A stretch of DNA of 64,000 nucleotides. Origin: Planctomycetaceae bacterium. GTDB taxonomy: Bacteria > Planctomycetota > Planctomycetia > Planctomycetales > Planctomycetaceae. The position numbers were made by a program, and so were the translations under genes. Below, in pieces: positions 35,901-45,504 of the stretch. The stretch is from the NCBI GenBank assembly GCA_024742875.1, contig JANSXP010000003.1:1-64000 (forward strand). Direction: 5' to 3'. Numbering within the stretch: position 1 is the stretch's first letter; every line of letters begins with the position of its first letter. The notes below the pieces were generated by a model. That model searched no databases, was not told the DNA's origin, and was given only the letters and a program-made list of their open reading frames with translations.

Positions 35901-36890
35901 ATGAAATCTCTCACTTCTCTGTTTTTTGCTGCCATTCTGAACCTGACCGCACTGCCCGCCATCGCCACAGACGGCACCTGCCATCCGCTAAACAGGGTCA
36001 CATCAGCACCCGCCAGGCCCGCCACTGGCGTGCAGCACAGAACAGTCAGGATTGACGGTCTGGACATTTTTTATCGTGAAGCCGGCCCCCAGGACGCACC
36101 CACCGTGTTGCTGCTGCACGGCTTTCCCACCAGTTCCCACATGTTCCGTCACCTGATTCCTCAGTTGGCCACCCGCTACCACGTCGTGGCCCCCGACTAC
36201 CCGGGGTTTGGATACAGCTCTGCCCCTCCCGTGACCAGATTTGAGTACACATTCGACAACCTGGCCCGCGTTATGGACAAGTTCGTCGATCGTGTTGGCC
36301 TGCAGACCTACTCGCTGTATCTGATGGATTACGGTGCCCCTGTCGGCTACCGACTCGCCGTGCAGCATCCGGAGAAGGTCGAAAGTCTGATCATCCAGAA
36401 CGGCAATGCGTATGACGAAGGACTGGATAACGACTTCTGGAAGCCCATCAAAAAATACTGGCAGGATCGCACCCCGGAAAACGGCGACCCGTTGAGAGAA
36501 TTCCTCAAGCTCGATGCCACAAAGTGGCAGTACACCCACGGCGTCCGTGACGTTGCCAATATCAGCCCGGATACATGGGGACACGTGCAGCCGCTGCTGG
36601 ATCGCCCCGGCAATCAGGAAATTCAACTGGCCCTGTTTTACAGCTACGGCAGCAATCCGCCCCTGTATCCTCAGTGGCAGGCCTGGTTGCGAAAGCAGCA
36701 GCCACCCACGCTCATCGTCTGGGGAAAAAACGATGCCATCTTCCCTGCCGCCGGCGCTTATCCGTATCGACGGGATCTGAAGAACGTCGAATTTCATCTG
36801 CTGGACACGGGACACTTTGCCCTGGAAGAAGACGGCGATCTGATCGGCCATCTGATGATTGACTTCCTGGACCGACACACGAGTCGATAG
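35901..36890 (+). CDS. Secreted alpha/beta hydrolase with Asp nucleophile (dehalogenase/epoxide-hydrolase-like)
   Basis: A 329-aa protein with a signal peptide ([20 protein letters not shown], cut near AIATDG). Alpha/beta hydrolase motifs: [10 protein letters not shown] (oxyanion region), [17 protein letters not shown] (nucleophile elbow, with Asp where esterases have Ser), [10 protein letters not shown] (acid) and [10 protein letters not shown] (catalytic His). An Asp nucleophile is the mark of haloalkane/fluoroacetate dehalogenases and epoxide hydrolases, although many uncharacterised proteins with the MDYGAPVG elbow exist. ATG 35901 with AAGGAA upstream. Probably periplasmic and controlled by the TetR protein through the operator 40 bases upstream. 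Followed by a hairpin terminator. Confidence 0.9.
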   Translation: MKSLTSLFFAAILNLTALPAIATDGTCHPLNRVTSAPARPATGVQHRTVRIDGLDIFYREAGPQDAPTVLLLHGFPTSSHMFRHLIPQLATRYHVVAPDYPGFGYSSAPPVTRFEYTFDNLARVMDKFVDRVGLQTYSLYLMDYGAPVGYRLAVQHPEKVESLIIQNGNAYDEGLDNDFWKPIKKYWQDRTPENGDPLREFLKLDATKWQYTHGVRDVANISPDTWGHVQPLLDRPGNQEIQLALFYSYGSNPPLYPQWQAWLRKQQPPTLIVWGKNDAIFPAAGAYPYRRDLKNVEFHLLDTGHFALEEDGDLIGHLMIDFLDRHTSR

Positions 36891-36909
36891 ACGAGTGCTG
36901 TGGCCCGCC

Positions 36910-36952
36910 GGGAGGTTCGAAGGTCCGTCCGCTTCGAACCTCCCATTTGTTT
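36910..36952 (+). terminator. Stem-loop terminator after the hydrolase gene
   Basis: GGGAGGTTCGAAG (36910-36922) pairs perfectly with CTTCGAACCTCCC (36932-36944), a 13-bp stem with a 9-base loop, followed by a short T-rich run (ATTTGTTT). It lies 20 bases after the hydrolase stop. Confidence 0.7.
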
Positions 36953-37022
36953 CGCCCGTGCCAGCCTCCGTACCAGTTCAATTGCCATTTCCTTCACTCT
37001 CCGCAGCATCAGGAATGAGACC

Positions 37023-37622
37023 ATGAACCAGCGTCCCGCCAGCGACATCGCTTTCACCACTTCTGTTAAACAGATCCAGACTGAAAAAGGGTCCCGCGAA
37101 ACCTACGCCCGCATGGCGAAACTGGCAGACTGGAAGACCCGTGTCGACGGGCAGCTGCGAGACTTTCTGCAGTCACTCGACATGTTCTATCTGGGAACGG
37201 CCAACGCATCCGGCCAGCCCTATATTCAGTATCGCGGTGGCCCGGCAGGCTTCCTGAAAGTGCTGGACGACCACACGCTCGCCTTTGCAGATTTCGGCGG
37301 CAACCGACAGTACATCACACTGGGCAACCTGGCCGAAAACCCCAGGGCCTTTCTGTTTCTGATGGACTACGAAAATCGACGTCGCATCAAGGTTTGGGGG
37401 ACAGCCGAGGTCATCAACAACGATCCGGATCTTCTGGCCGGACTGCACGAGCCCGAATATCCCGCCCCACCTGAACGGGTCATCGTATTTCGCATCGAGG
37501 CCTGGGATGTGAACTGCCCACAGCACATCCATCCCCGCGTCAAAGTGGCCGACGTCACCCCCGAACTGGAACGACTGCGAAGTCGAATTGCCGAACTGGA
37601 ACAGCAGTTGGCCGATCGGTAA
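37023..37622 (+). CDS. Pyridoxamine 5'-phosphate oxidase-fold flavoprotein
   Basis: A 199-aa protein. It begins SDIAFTTSVKQIQTEKGSRE, the conserved opening of this PPOX subfamily, and has DMFYLGTANASGQPYIQYRG (flavin-binding strand block, about 57-76), then FADFGGNRQYITLGNL, FLFLMDYENRRRIKVWGTAEV and CPQHI. The C-terminal helix (ELERLRSRIAELEQQL) is a short coiled coil. Members bind FMN or F420 and reduce small molecules; substrate unknown. ATG 37023 with an AGGAATGAG site. The hydrolase terminator just upstream suggests separate transcription. Confidence 0.9.
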   Translation: MNQRPASDIAFTTSVKQIQTEKGSRETYARMAKLADWKTRVDGQLRDFLQSLDMFYLGTANASGQPYIQYRGGPAGFLKVLDDHTLAFADFGGNRQYITLGNLAENPRAFLFLMDYENRRRIKVWGTAEVINNDPDLLAGLHEPEYPAPPERVIVFRIEAWDVNCPQHIHPRVKVADVTPELERLRSRIAELEQQLADR

Positions 37623-37674
37623 TGGGCGCAGCAGAGCAAGAGCAGGGGCAGGGGCACGAACCCACGTGCGGCGT

Positions 37675-38205
37675 TCACGCCCGCTGTTCGCTCCGCAAAC
37701 GCCATCCCGGCAGGGCGGCAGGGTTCCACGGATCAAACTCTGTCAGCACGAATGGCTGCTGGAGAAACCGCGCGGCGACCTGAAGGGCGGCCGCCGTGTC
37801 GCCTGCCTGTGAAGCGGATGCTGATGTGGGGTCACTCAATAACGTCTGTGCGCGGGTCGCATGACGCTCGGCCCCCGTGCGACTGCCTTCCAGCACTTTG
37901 ACTCCCGCAGCGGCGAGTTTTATGAGGCCCTTGATGGTGTCCGCGGCGGGCCCGCGACGCCCGAGTGAAATCCAGTGGTGTTCCCACGCTTCATGGGCCT
38001 CCCAGTAATAGCCGGCGTCAAACAGTCGCCGGCCATCTTCGTAGTGGGCATCCGCGTGCGAGGAAGACGAAGCGTGGCCCGCCTGTTCCTGTTCGGTCTG
38101 CGTGCTCGCCATATGACCGTCCGCATCAGACACCGGATGCGGTGACTGGCCTGGGACGTAGGTGTAGGGTGGCAGGCTAAACCGTTGTTTCACGTCGTTC
38201 ACCAC
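37675..38205 (-). CDS. DUF309 family protein
   Basis: A 176-aa protein. Residues about 50-105 carry the DUF309 signature: DGRRLFDAGYYWEAHEAWEH, with the conserved H and E residues (FxxGxYWEAHExWE), then GLIKLAAAGVKVLEG. The family is a small helical bundle of unknown function. Residues 10-30 (SLPPYTYVPGQSPHPVSDAD) are shared by planctomycete members, which supports the start at 38205. It overlaps the upstream small zinc-protein gene by 29 bases, so the two are probably co-transcribed. Confidence 0.88.
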   Translation of the reverse strand: MVNDVKQRFSLPPYTYVPGQSPHPVSDADGHMASTQTEQEQAGHASSSSHADAHYEDGRRLFDAGYYWEAHEAWEHHWISLGRRGPAADTIKGLIKLAAAGVKVLEGSRTGAERHATRAQTLLSDPTSASASQAGDTAAALQVAARFLQQPFVLTEFDPWNPAALPGWRLRSEQRA

Positions 38206-38392
38206 TGTTTTTTTGGCTGGTCCGGCTGCGTCGCAGAAACGGAATCCACGGTCGCGTCTTCACACGAAAGCAGTGCGGGCACTGATAAACGCGTAACCCC
38301 AGCAGCATCAACAAGCGATCCCGAAAGAACAGCTTGCGAAAAGGCATGGGCGTCAAACGCCGATTGCAGGGGCGACAATGATAAAACTTCAT
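38177..38392 (-). CDS. Small double-knuckle zinc-binding protein
   Basis: A 71-aa basic protein: FYHCRPCNRRLTPMPFRKLF, a hydrophobic linker (RLLMLLGLRVY), then QCPHCFRVKTRPWIP. Two CxxC pairs imply one zinc site. Such short proteins with a YQCPHC-F block occur in planctomycetes; no function is known. The ATG at 38392 is chosen; a GTG at 38440 would add 16 residues. It overlaps the DUF309 gene by 29 bases. Confidence 0.6.
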   Translation of the reverse strand: MKFYHCRPCNRRLTPMPFRKLFFRDRLLMLLGLRVYQCPHCFRVKTRPWIPFLRRSRTSQKNSGERRETTV

Positions 38393-38618
38393 GACGGGGA
38401 CCAGATGGTGAACATCCCAATCGGAAGTGCGGGGTTTCACCTCTCAATCCGCCGATGGTAATCAGATGCTCTCTGCTAAGGCGAACACAAAGCCGCCCCA
38501 GAACAGGGAAAAACCTGCAAACTCAGGCGACAAGCCGCCTGTGCGGCTCCAATCGGGTTGTGTGGCCGTTTTTCCCGTTCAGAATGCCAAAGTCACGCGG
38601 CCGGCTTTAGCCAATCGG

Positions 38619-40172
38619 CTACTGATCGGGACGCCGCAGGGGCCACCGCTGCACACCATGGCGGTCCGCCCAGCGGCGCCACGTCGCCTGCAGCTGCTTC
38701 GCAACCTGCGGGCGGTCTGCCGCCAGATCGTGTGTCTCAAACGGGTCCGCCTCCAGATTGTAAAGCTCCCAGGGTTTCTGATGCAGGGCGACCAGTTTCC
38801 ACCGCCCCTGTCGGATAGCGCGGTTGCCCTCGTGTTCCCAGCACAACAGACGTTCCGTGGCTGGTGCATCCCCGCCAGCCAGCAGAGCGTGAAAACTCAG
38901 GCCATCCAGAGGGTCCAGCTGGTGCTGGCCAAATGTCGTCGGGTACGCCACATCGGCGAGTGCCAGACACGTGGGCATGATGTCCATGATGTGAACCGGA
39001 TGATGGACGAGCCGCCCGGCGTCGGAAATGCCAACCGGCCACCGGATGACCAGTGGTGTCAAAATGCCGCCTTCGTGCTCCTGCCGTTTGGCTTTTCGAT
39101 AGGGCGTGTTACTCACGTTGTACCAGTGTCCATAGGCCGCATTGCTGTCGCGAGTGCCGATCACCGCCCCGGGCGTTTTGTTGAATCCCGTCGAACAACC
39201 GCCGTTGTCCGACAGGAACATGATCACCGTATTGTCAGCCAGTCGCTCTTCCTGCAGGACCTGCAGCAGGCGTCCGACGTTCTGGTCGAGGCGATCGACC
39301 TGCGCCGCGTAGACCTCCATTCGCCGAGCGGCCTGCCGTTGATCGACAGTCGCCCAGTCGGGAGTGGCCGGCGGTGACAAACGACTGCCGGCCGGGACGA
39401 TCCCCAACTGCTTCTGCCGCTGAAACCTAGCTGCGCGAACCGCCTGATAGCCCTGATCATAAACTCCGCGGTAGCGGTCAATGTCTTCCTCCCGCGCCTG
39501 CAGGGGAAAATGGGGAGCGATGAATGGCAGATAGAAAAAGAACGGCCGACTGTGATCGCAGTTCTGCAGGTATTCGATGGCGAAATCGGTAAATCCGTCG
39601 GTCGAATACCAGTCCTCGTCTGGCTCTTCTCGCCGCCCATTGCGAAACACGGGCCTGTCGTAAAAGGGGGACGGGTAAAAGTACAGACCGCCACCTTTGG
39701 GCGTACCGTAGAATTGCTGAAAGCCGCGACGATCCGGCCAGTCCTCCCGTTTGTCCCCCACGTGCCACTTGCCGGACATCGCCGTTTGGTAACCGTGCTG
39801 TCCCAGCAGTTCGGCGATGGTGACGGTGTCACGACTGAGGGCCTGCTGATACTCCGGCCAGGGCGATCGGGTGGTGTTCATGTGGCCCAGCCCCGCGTCC
39901 CATTGATACTGACCGGTCAGCAGCGCTGCACGGGACGGACAGCAGCGCGACGTGTTGTAGCAGTGAGTCATCAGCAGACCGTCGCCTGCCATGCGATCCA
40001 GATGAGGCGTGCGAATCTCACTGCCCAGGCATCCCAGATCCGAGTACCCCATGTCGTCCGCCAGAATCACAATGATGTTTGGCCGTTTGTCGACGGCAGC
40101 CGGTGCATTGGCCGCTGCGCCGCCGGGCAGCGCCATCGAGAGTGAAAACAGGGCGATCAAAGTCACAGCCAT
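38619..40172 (-). CDS. Secreted formylglycine-dependent sulfatase
   Basis: A 517-aa protein with a signal peptide (AVTLIALFSLSMALPGGAAA) and the alkaline-phosphatase-fold sulfatase plan. PNIIVILADDMGYSDLGCLG supplies the metal-binding Asp pair; RCCPSRAALLTG holds the CxPSR motif whose Cys becomes formylglycine; GKWHVG and later FLSDNGG and DIMPT are family blocks. It resembles arylsulfatase A/B-type enzymes, which planctomycetes use on algal sulfated polysaccharides. ATG 40172 is chosen; a GTG at 40178 is an alternative. Substrate cannot be told from sequence. No maturase is nearby. Confidence 0.93.
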   Translation of the reverse strand: MAVTLIALFSLSMALPGGAAANAPAAVDKRPNIIVILADDMGYSDLGCLGSEIRTPHLDRMAGDGLLMTHCYNTSRCCPSRAALLTGQYQWDAGLGHMNTTRSPWPEYQQALSRDTVTIAELLGQHGYQTAMSGKWHVGDKREDWPDRRGFQQFYGTPKGGGLYFYPSPFYDRPVFRNGRREEPDEDWYSTDGFTDFAIEYLQNCDHSRPFFFYLPFIAPHFPLQAREEDIDRYRGVYDQGYQAVRAARFQRQKQLGIVPAGSRLSPPATPDWATVDQRQAARRMEVYAAQVDRLDQNVGRLLQVLQEERLADNTVIMFLSDNGGCSTGFNKTPGAVIGTRDSNAAYGHWYNVSNTPYRKAKRQEHEGGILTPLVIRWPVGISDAGRLVHHPVHIMDIMPTCLALADVAYPTTFGQHQLDPLDGLSFHALLAGGDAPATERLLCWEHEGNRAIRQGRWKLVALHQKPWELYNLEADPFETHDLAADRPQVAKQLQATWRRWADRHGVQRWPLRRPDQ

Positions 40173-40596
40173 AAGCACTACCGTTTGGGGGGCGACTCTG
40201 TCGAGGAGAGGCCATCGACGACAGACGGTCGGGTCGCACCATCAGGTTGTGGTGCAGAATGAAAGCGGGTTTCCGGAGACAGATCTTGTGCTTTTCTGCC
40301 GCCAAATCCAGCGCTGCTGCCAATCTCGGTCCGCCAATCATCGGCCTGCGGCGAAAGAAGCCTGGGACGTCGTCCGCTGCCCGCTGATCCGCGTATTTTT
40401 CTGTAACAGCAGGTGCCAGGCTGAGGTGGTAAACAGACGACGATCCATGCGGACGCGAAAAAACGCTCGCTCTGTGCCTGAACATGTAACGATTATTCCG
40501 AACGGGCGAGTTGCGCCGGCTGCGACGATGCCGCTAAGGCATGCATCACCCAATCAACGATGACAATCGAACAGTTCCGCGAATCTGTCACGATAA
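40173..40596. other. Divergent intergenic region with no supported gene
   Basis: 424 bases between the sulfatase (leftward) and the exporter operon (rightward). It should hold both promoters. I saw no repeat, hairpin or small gene I would defend. Confidence 0.5.
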
Positions 40597-43500
40597 GTGC
40601 CACCGGCCTTTGTTAGAGACGTCGTCTTGGCCTGCTACTGCCGCAACAATCTGTGGGTCGCCCTCGCCGCGCTGGGTTCGTCCAGCGTGTGCCTGCTGCT
40701 GGCTGGCTGCAGCCAGACCGAACACAGGCTGCAGGCCGACCACGACGCCTATTGCGCCATCGCTGAACGCAACCTCGATCCCCGCTGGGCGGCCGACCGT
40801 GTCAATATCGATCAGGACCCCCGCAGTCGATACTTCGACCCGTACAACCCGGACTGCTCGCCGATGCCACAGGACGACCCGGCGTCGCAAAGCTACATGC
40901 AGTGTGTGGATGGCATGGAAGGCTGGCCATACTGGCGGGAAAACGGCATTCGAGGTGACCTTGAGAATCCGTCATGGCGAAACCGACTCGGTGAATACTC
41001 ACAGATGACACCCGACGGCGCCGTGCAGCTGGATGTGGATTCTGCTCTGCGACTGGCCTACGTTCACTCTCCGCTACATCAGCAGCAACTGGAGACGCTG
41101 TACCTGTCTTCGCTGGATGTCACCGGTGAGCGGTTTCGCCTGGACACACAGTTCTTTGCGGGCGTGGGCAAAGGGTGGACACACAACGGCGGCCTGCTGC
41201 CTGCCGGCATCATTTTTAACCCCGGGCTGAACGACTATCAGCAGGTCCGGCCAGTCAATCGACCAGAATCTAACCGACTGACCGTTGGTGGTGACGCGCA
41301 GCTGAGTCGCCGGTTTGCCACAGCCGGTGAAGTGCTGGTCGGCTTCGCCAACTCATTCGTGTTTGAATTCACAGGTGGCGATGTCAACTTAGCCAGTTCG
41401 CTGGCTAACTTCTCCTTCATTCAGCCGCTGCTCCGCGGTGCCGGACGTGACATTGCTCTGGAGCAGCTGACTCAGGCGGAACGGCTGCTGCTGGCCAACC
41501 TCCGTGCATACGGTCAGTTTCGTCAGGGGCTCTACACACAGGTTGTCATTGGCGAACTGGGTGTCACCGGTCCACAGCGCGGCTTCACCAGCACGTCGCT
41601 GCAGTCCTTTTCCGGCTTCGGCGGAGTGAACGGCTACCTGGGGCTGTTGCAGCAGGCACAGCAGATTCGCAACACCGAAGACAACCTGCGGCTGCAGCTG
41701 CGAACCCGCGATCGCCTGGAAGCTCTTTACAACAACGACCTGATCGACATTGTCCAGCTCGATCAGTTCCGTCAGAACATTGAAGTCACACGCGCCACAC
41801 TGCTTGACCAGACCAATGCGCTCAAGCTTTCGATCGATAACTTCAAAGTCGACACGCTGGGTTTGCCGTCCGACCTGCCCGTTGAAGTGGATGAGGGTCT
41901 GGTGAATCAGTTTCAGCTGATCCCCCGCGAGTCCGGCCCCGTGCTGCGTTCTTTGCTGGATCTGCAGCAGCGGATTGGCGACATCGGTGAACTGACAGAC
42001 CTGACAGCAAGAATTTCGCGACTGGAACAGAAACTGGTGCAGTTACCGGCCGAAGACGCGGACTCCGCCGCGCTGACGCTGGATCGTCTGCTGGGACTGG
42101 TGGAAACGGTCGGGCGAAGACTGGACGACCTTCCCGACGAAGTGGACACAATGCGGCGCCTGCAGCCGGGGTACCTGAACAGTCTGCAGGGTCGTGATCG
42201 CGAAGCCCTTTCCCTCGTGCTGTCACGTGTGGAAATGTCTCACGAGCAGCTGCAGCAGCAGTTTGAAGCGGCTCCGGCACTACTGGAAGGGCTGCTGGAA
42301 AACCTGCCGAACGACAATCTGCCGCAGACACTGGCCGCCGGCCAGCAGCAATTCGGCGAACTGCTCGCGCTCAGTCGCGGCATTGTCCTGCTGCAGTGGG
42401 TCGCGCGGGACATGACGGGCGAACCGGAAGCGGTTGTCAAATCAGCAAGAGAGCTGATTGCCCCCGTGCAGCAGCTGTTTGCCGCTGCCGAAAAAGATGT
42501 GGCGGCCATGGAAGAATCCGTCGCACTGCGACAGCAGGGTATGACAGAAGAGCAGATCGAAGCGTTTGCCCTGGATCGCCGCAAGCTGCGCCAGCGACTG
42601 GATGATCTGGCCCGTGGAGAAATCAGCCTGGCCTCCAGTCTGCAGGATCTGCAGCAAATCGAAGGGCAGCTCAATTCCGCCCCGGCTCCGCAGACCGTTC
42701 GTGACATGACCGGCTGGATTCAGTCGTATCTGCAGGTTGTCGAACGTCTGTCTCTGGTGCCCGCCCAGGCTCGTCTGGAAACCATCACGGTCGGAGGGAT
42801 TGAACTGGACGAGCAAACGGCATTTGAAGTGGCTCTGCAGAATCGCCTGGACTTCATGAACGGCCGGGCGGCTCTGGTCGACAGCTGGCGGGCCATTCAG
42901 GTGGCCGCCGATGCCCTGCAGTCCAACCTGACCATTACCGGCAGCGGCGAAGTGGGCACGGGCCGCAACAACCCGGTTGACTTTCGAGCAGCCACCAGCA
43001 GCCTGACCCTGGGTCTGGAATTTGACGCACCGCTGGCTCGACTGCTCGAACGCAACGGCTATCGGGAAGCTCTGATCACCTACCAGCGCGACCGCCGCGC
43101 CCTAATTCAGTCCCGCGACTCCCTGCAGCGGGGGCTGCGGGCTTTGCTGCGAACACTGCAGCAGCGGCGACTGCAGCTGGAGATTCAGCGCCGCGCTGTG
43201 GCCATCGCCCTGCGACGAGTGGACCAGACACAGCTGTCCCTGCTGACACCGCCACCGCAGGGGCAGCCCGGCGTGCGTCCGCAGATTAATCCCACGACCG
43301 CAATCAACCTGCTGGGCGCTCAAAGCTCACTGCAGACATCCCAGAACAGCTTCCTCGCCGCCTGGCTGAATTACTATGCGGCACGCGTCCGCCTGTATCG
43401 CGAACTGGGCGTGATGCAACTGGACGACAATGGAAAGTGGATCCAGGAAACGGCCCCGTTTTCGCAGCAGCCACCAACCGTCGATCCACTGCCCGTGCTG

Positions 43501-43842
43501 CCACCGGCGGTGCCCATTGATCTGGGGGCCGAACAGACAGGACCGACCGGACCGGCAGACTCAATGCGCGGTCCCCACTTTTTTGCCTCCGGCTCACTCA
43601 AAGACGGCCAGACAGGCCCACTGGTCACCACGGCGAGCGAATCGGTCGCGCAGATCACGCCGATACGACCTGATACACTGAAGTCCCTGCGCTCGCCCCC
43701 ATCTTCCTCTACCATGGGAGCTCAGGTTTCCGGACCGGGAGCCGCTGATGCTGCAGAATCACGTCGCGCTGTGCGACGCCGCAGGAAGCAGCGGAAAATT
43801 GAAAAACTCAGAAACGAGCTGCGGGAACTGCAACGCGGGTAA
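40597..43842 (+). CDS. Oversized TolC-type outer-membrane factor, probable lipoprotein
   Basis: 1081 aa from GTG 40597. A hydrophobic leader ends in a lipobox (LLLAGC, Cys near residue 38), suggesting lipid anchoring. The OEP/TolC fold appears as two repeats: the first (about 148-430) starts VQLDVDSALRLAYVHSPL and the second (about 730-960) starts GIELDEQTAFEVALQNRLDF. Between them lie roughly 295 extra residues of predicted amphipathic helix rich in Leu, Gln, Glu and Arg. TolC proteins are usually 430-550 aa, so this is about twice normal size. The C-terminus is basic (RRAVRRRRKQRKIEKLRNEL). First gene of the exporter set; it would form the outer-membrane channel. The GTG lacks a strong ribosome site, so the start is tentative. 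Confidence 0.88.
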   Translation: MPPAFVRDVVLACYCRNNLWVALAALGSSSVCLLLAGCSQTEHRLQADHDAYCAIAERNLDPRWAADRVNIDQDPRSRYFDPYNPDCSPMPQDDPASQSYMQCVDGMEGWPYWRENGIRGDLENPSWRNRLGEYSQMTPDGAVQLDVDSALRLAYVHSPLHQQQLETLYLSSLDVTGERFRLDTQFFAGVGKGWTHNGGLLPAGIIFNPGLNDYQQVRPVNRPESNRLTVGGDAQLSRRFATAGEVLVGFANSFVFEFTGGDVNLASSLANFSFIQPLLRGAGRDIALEQLTQAERLLLANLRAYGQFRQGLYTQVVIGELGVTGPQRGFTSTSLQSFSGFGGVNGYLGLLQQAQQIRNTEDNLRLQLRTRDRLEALYNNDLIDIVQLDQFRQNIEVTRATLLDQTNALKLSIDNFKVDTLGLPSDLPVEVDEGLVNQFQLIPRESGPVLRSLLDLQQRIGDIGELTDLTARISRLEQKLVQLPAEDADSAALTLDRLLGLVETVGRRLDDLPDEVDTMRRLQPGYLNSLQGRDREALSLVLSRVEMSHEQLQQQFEAAPALLEGLLENLPNDNLPQTLAAGQQQFGELLALSRGIVLLQWVARDMTGEPEAVVKSARELIAPVQQLFAAAEKDVAAMEESVALRQQGMTEEQIEAFALDRRKLRQRLDDLARGEISLASSLQDLQQIEGQLNSAPAPQTVRDMTGWIQSYLQVVERLSLVPAQARLETITVGGIELDEQTAFEVALQNRLDFMNGRAALVDSWRAIQVAADALQSNLTITGSGEVGTGRNNPVDFRAATSSLTLGLEFDAPLARLLERNGYREALITYQRDRRALIQSRDSLQRGLRALLRTLQQRRLQLEIQRRAVAIALRRVDQTQLSLLTPPPQGQPGVRPQINPTTAINLLGAQSSLQTSQNSFLAAWLNYYAARVRLYRELGVMQLDDNGKWIQETAPFSQQPPTVDPLPVLPPAVPIDLGAEQTGPTGPADSMRGPHFFASGSLKDGQTGPLVTTASESVAQITPIRPDTLKSLRSPPSSSTMGAQVSGPGAADAAESRRAVRRRRKQRKIEKLRNELRELQRG

Positions 43843-43987
43843 AGGACCAGCGAAGCGATTGTCACGGTGAAGTCTCAGCCGGCCGGTCGACCGACCTCAG
43901 TCCCTCGCAGTCCGTTGCTGCCCGTGTTCACATATCACATTCCGGCCCTGTGTGTCGCACGCATCGCGGGCCGTCCCGTCCGTCGTC

Positions 43988-44035
43988 GCACATAATTTGC
44001 CCCGTAGATAATTTTCCCCGCACATAACTGTCCCC
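43988..44035. repeat. Three tandem 16-bp repeats before the first adaptor gene
   Basis: GCACATAATTTGCCCC, GTAGATAATTTTCCCC and GCACATAACTGTCCCC run head to tail, with a fourth partial GCACA, ending 6 bases before the adaptor start codon. The A/T cores and C-runs recur at exact 16-base spacing. They could be binding sites for a regulator or simply a recent slippage product. Confidence 0.75.
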
Positions 44036-44046
44036 GCACACCTGCC

Positions 44047-45504
44047 ATGTCCGCCTCCACCCCCAATCAGGAATTCTCGTCCCGATCCGATGGTTCGGCC
44101 GTCCGACTGGCCATGTTCCTGGGCATCCTGGCAATCATTGCGGTGGTCGCCGCCGTGATCTGGATGCGGGACACAGAAGAAACAAAAACCAGCATGCTCA
44201 CGCACCGCATCAGCCGCGGACGGCTGGTGGTTTCAGTCACAGAGCAGGGGACGCTGGAGAGTTCCAACAACACCGAAATCAAATGCCTCGTCCGCGGATT
44301 CAGCACAGTCACCTATGTCGTGCCGACAGGAACTGTGGTCGAGGCAGGCCAGGAGCTGGTTCGCCTGGACACCAAAGTGATTGAAGAGCAGTACAGCCTC
44401 ACCAAGACCAACACCTACATCGCGCAGGCCACACTTGCAGAAACAAAAGCCAATGTGGAGAAGGCCCGCATCGCCATCGAAGCCTATGAGAAAGGTCGCT
44501 TCCGCTCTCAGTTGCAGACTCTGGAAAAAGACCTCGCGGCCCACAAACGCAACCTCCGCACGGCCCGCCGCATGCGAGAACGATCAGAAACTCTCTTTCG
44601 TCAGGGTTATGTGACCGAACTGGAGGTGGAAAGTAATGCGTTTACCGTCACCCAGGCGGAACTGGAACTGAAGGTCAAAGAAACGGAAATCAGCGCGTTG
44701 AAGGAATTCACGCGGCAGATGGAAATGGAAACGCTCAATGGCAACCTGACGGCCAGCAAATCCAAACTGGCGGCCGACGAAGCCGGACTCGCCATGGAAG
44801 TCAAACGCCGCGATCGGGCCGAGCAGGAACTGCAGGACTGCATTATTCGGGCGGAGAAAAGCGGGCTGGTGATCTACCCGTCAGCCGCATCATGGAAGTC
44901 GACTCCGGACATTGCGGAAGGCGCGACCGTTCGCAAAGACCAGGTCCTGTTGCTGATGCCCGACCTGAGCCAGATGCAGGTCAAAGTTGGCATTCACGAG
45001 TCCGTGGTGGAACGCGTGCAGGCCGGCAGCCGCGCGATCGTGACGCTTCCCGACCGCACGCTGGAAGCGCGCGTGTCCAAAGTGGCCACGGTAACGCGCC
45101 CCGCCGGATGGTGGACGGGCAATGTGGTCAAGTACGACACGATTATTGAGCTGCCTGAAGAAAGCGGACTGAAACCCGGCATGAGCGCTGAGGTGGAAGT
45201 CATCATGGCCGTGCACGAGGATGTGCTGACGATGCCGGTGGCCGCTGTGGTGGAAACCGAAGAAGGCGACTTCTGCTGGGTACAGACAGACAAAGGGCCC
45301 ACACGGCGGATCCTGGAACTGGGTGACAGCAACGATGTGTTTGTGGAAGTGAAGGCCGGTCTGAATGAAGGGGAAGACGTCGTGCTGAACCCCGTCGCGC
45401 TGATTGAGCAGGCTCGGGAGGACGCCCTCACGACGCTCGAAGCAGATCGCAGTGCTGCCAGTGATGCCCTCGACGGCAGCGACCAGCAGGAGACGACGCT
45501 GTGA
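44047..45504 (+). CDS. HlyD/MacA-type periplasmic adaptor 1
   Basis: A 485-aa protein. One N-terminal membrane helix (about 20-38, LAMFLGILAIIAVVAAVIW), then a biotinyl-lipoyl-like half (VSVTEQGTLESSNNTEIKC), a long coiled-coil hairpin (about 105-240; EKDLAAHKRNLRTARRMRER), the second lipoyl half (IIRAEKSGLVIYP), and a beta-barrel domain with MQVKVGIHESVVERVQAGSR and LKPGMSAEVEVIM. It joins the inner-membrane ABC permease to the TolC-type channel. Its last four bases (GTGA) overlap the next adaptor. Preceded by 16-bp tandem repeats. Confidence 0.92.
   Translation: MSASTPNQEFSSRSDGSAVRLAMFLGILAIIAVVAAVIWMRDTEETKTSMLTHRISRGRLVVSVTEQGTLESSNNTEIKCLVRGFSTVTYVVPTGTVVEAGQELVRLDTKVIEEQYSLTKTNTYIAQATLAETKANVEKARIAIEAYEKGRFRSQLQTLEKDLAAHKRNLRTARRMRERSETLFRQGYVTELEVESNAFTVTQAELELKVKETEISALKEFTRQMEMETLNGNLTASKSKLAADEAGLAMEVKRRDRAEQELQDCIIRAEKSGLVIYPSAASWKSTPDIAEGATVRKDQVLLLMPDLSQMQVKVGIHESVVERVQAGSRAIVTLPDRTLEARVSKVATVTRPAGWWTGNVVKYDTIIELPEESGLKPGMSAEVEVIMAVHEDVLTMPVAAVVETEEGDFCWVQTDKGPTRRILELGDSNDVFVEVKAGLNEGEDVVLNPVALIEQAREDALTTLEADRSAASDALDGSDQQETTL

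Noticed and set aside
38427-39377. Plus-strand 316-aa frame
   Set aside because: Antisense to the sulfatase, whose family motifs cover the same bases.
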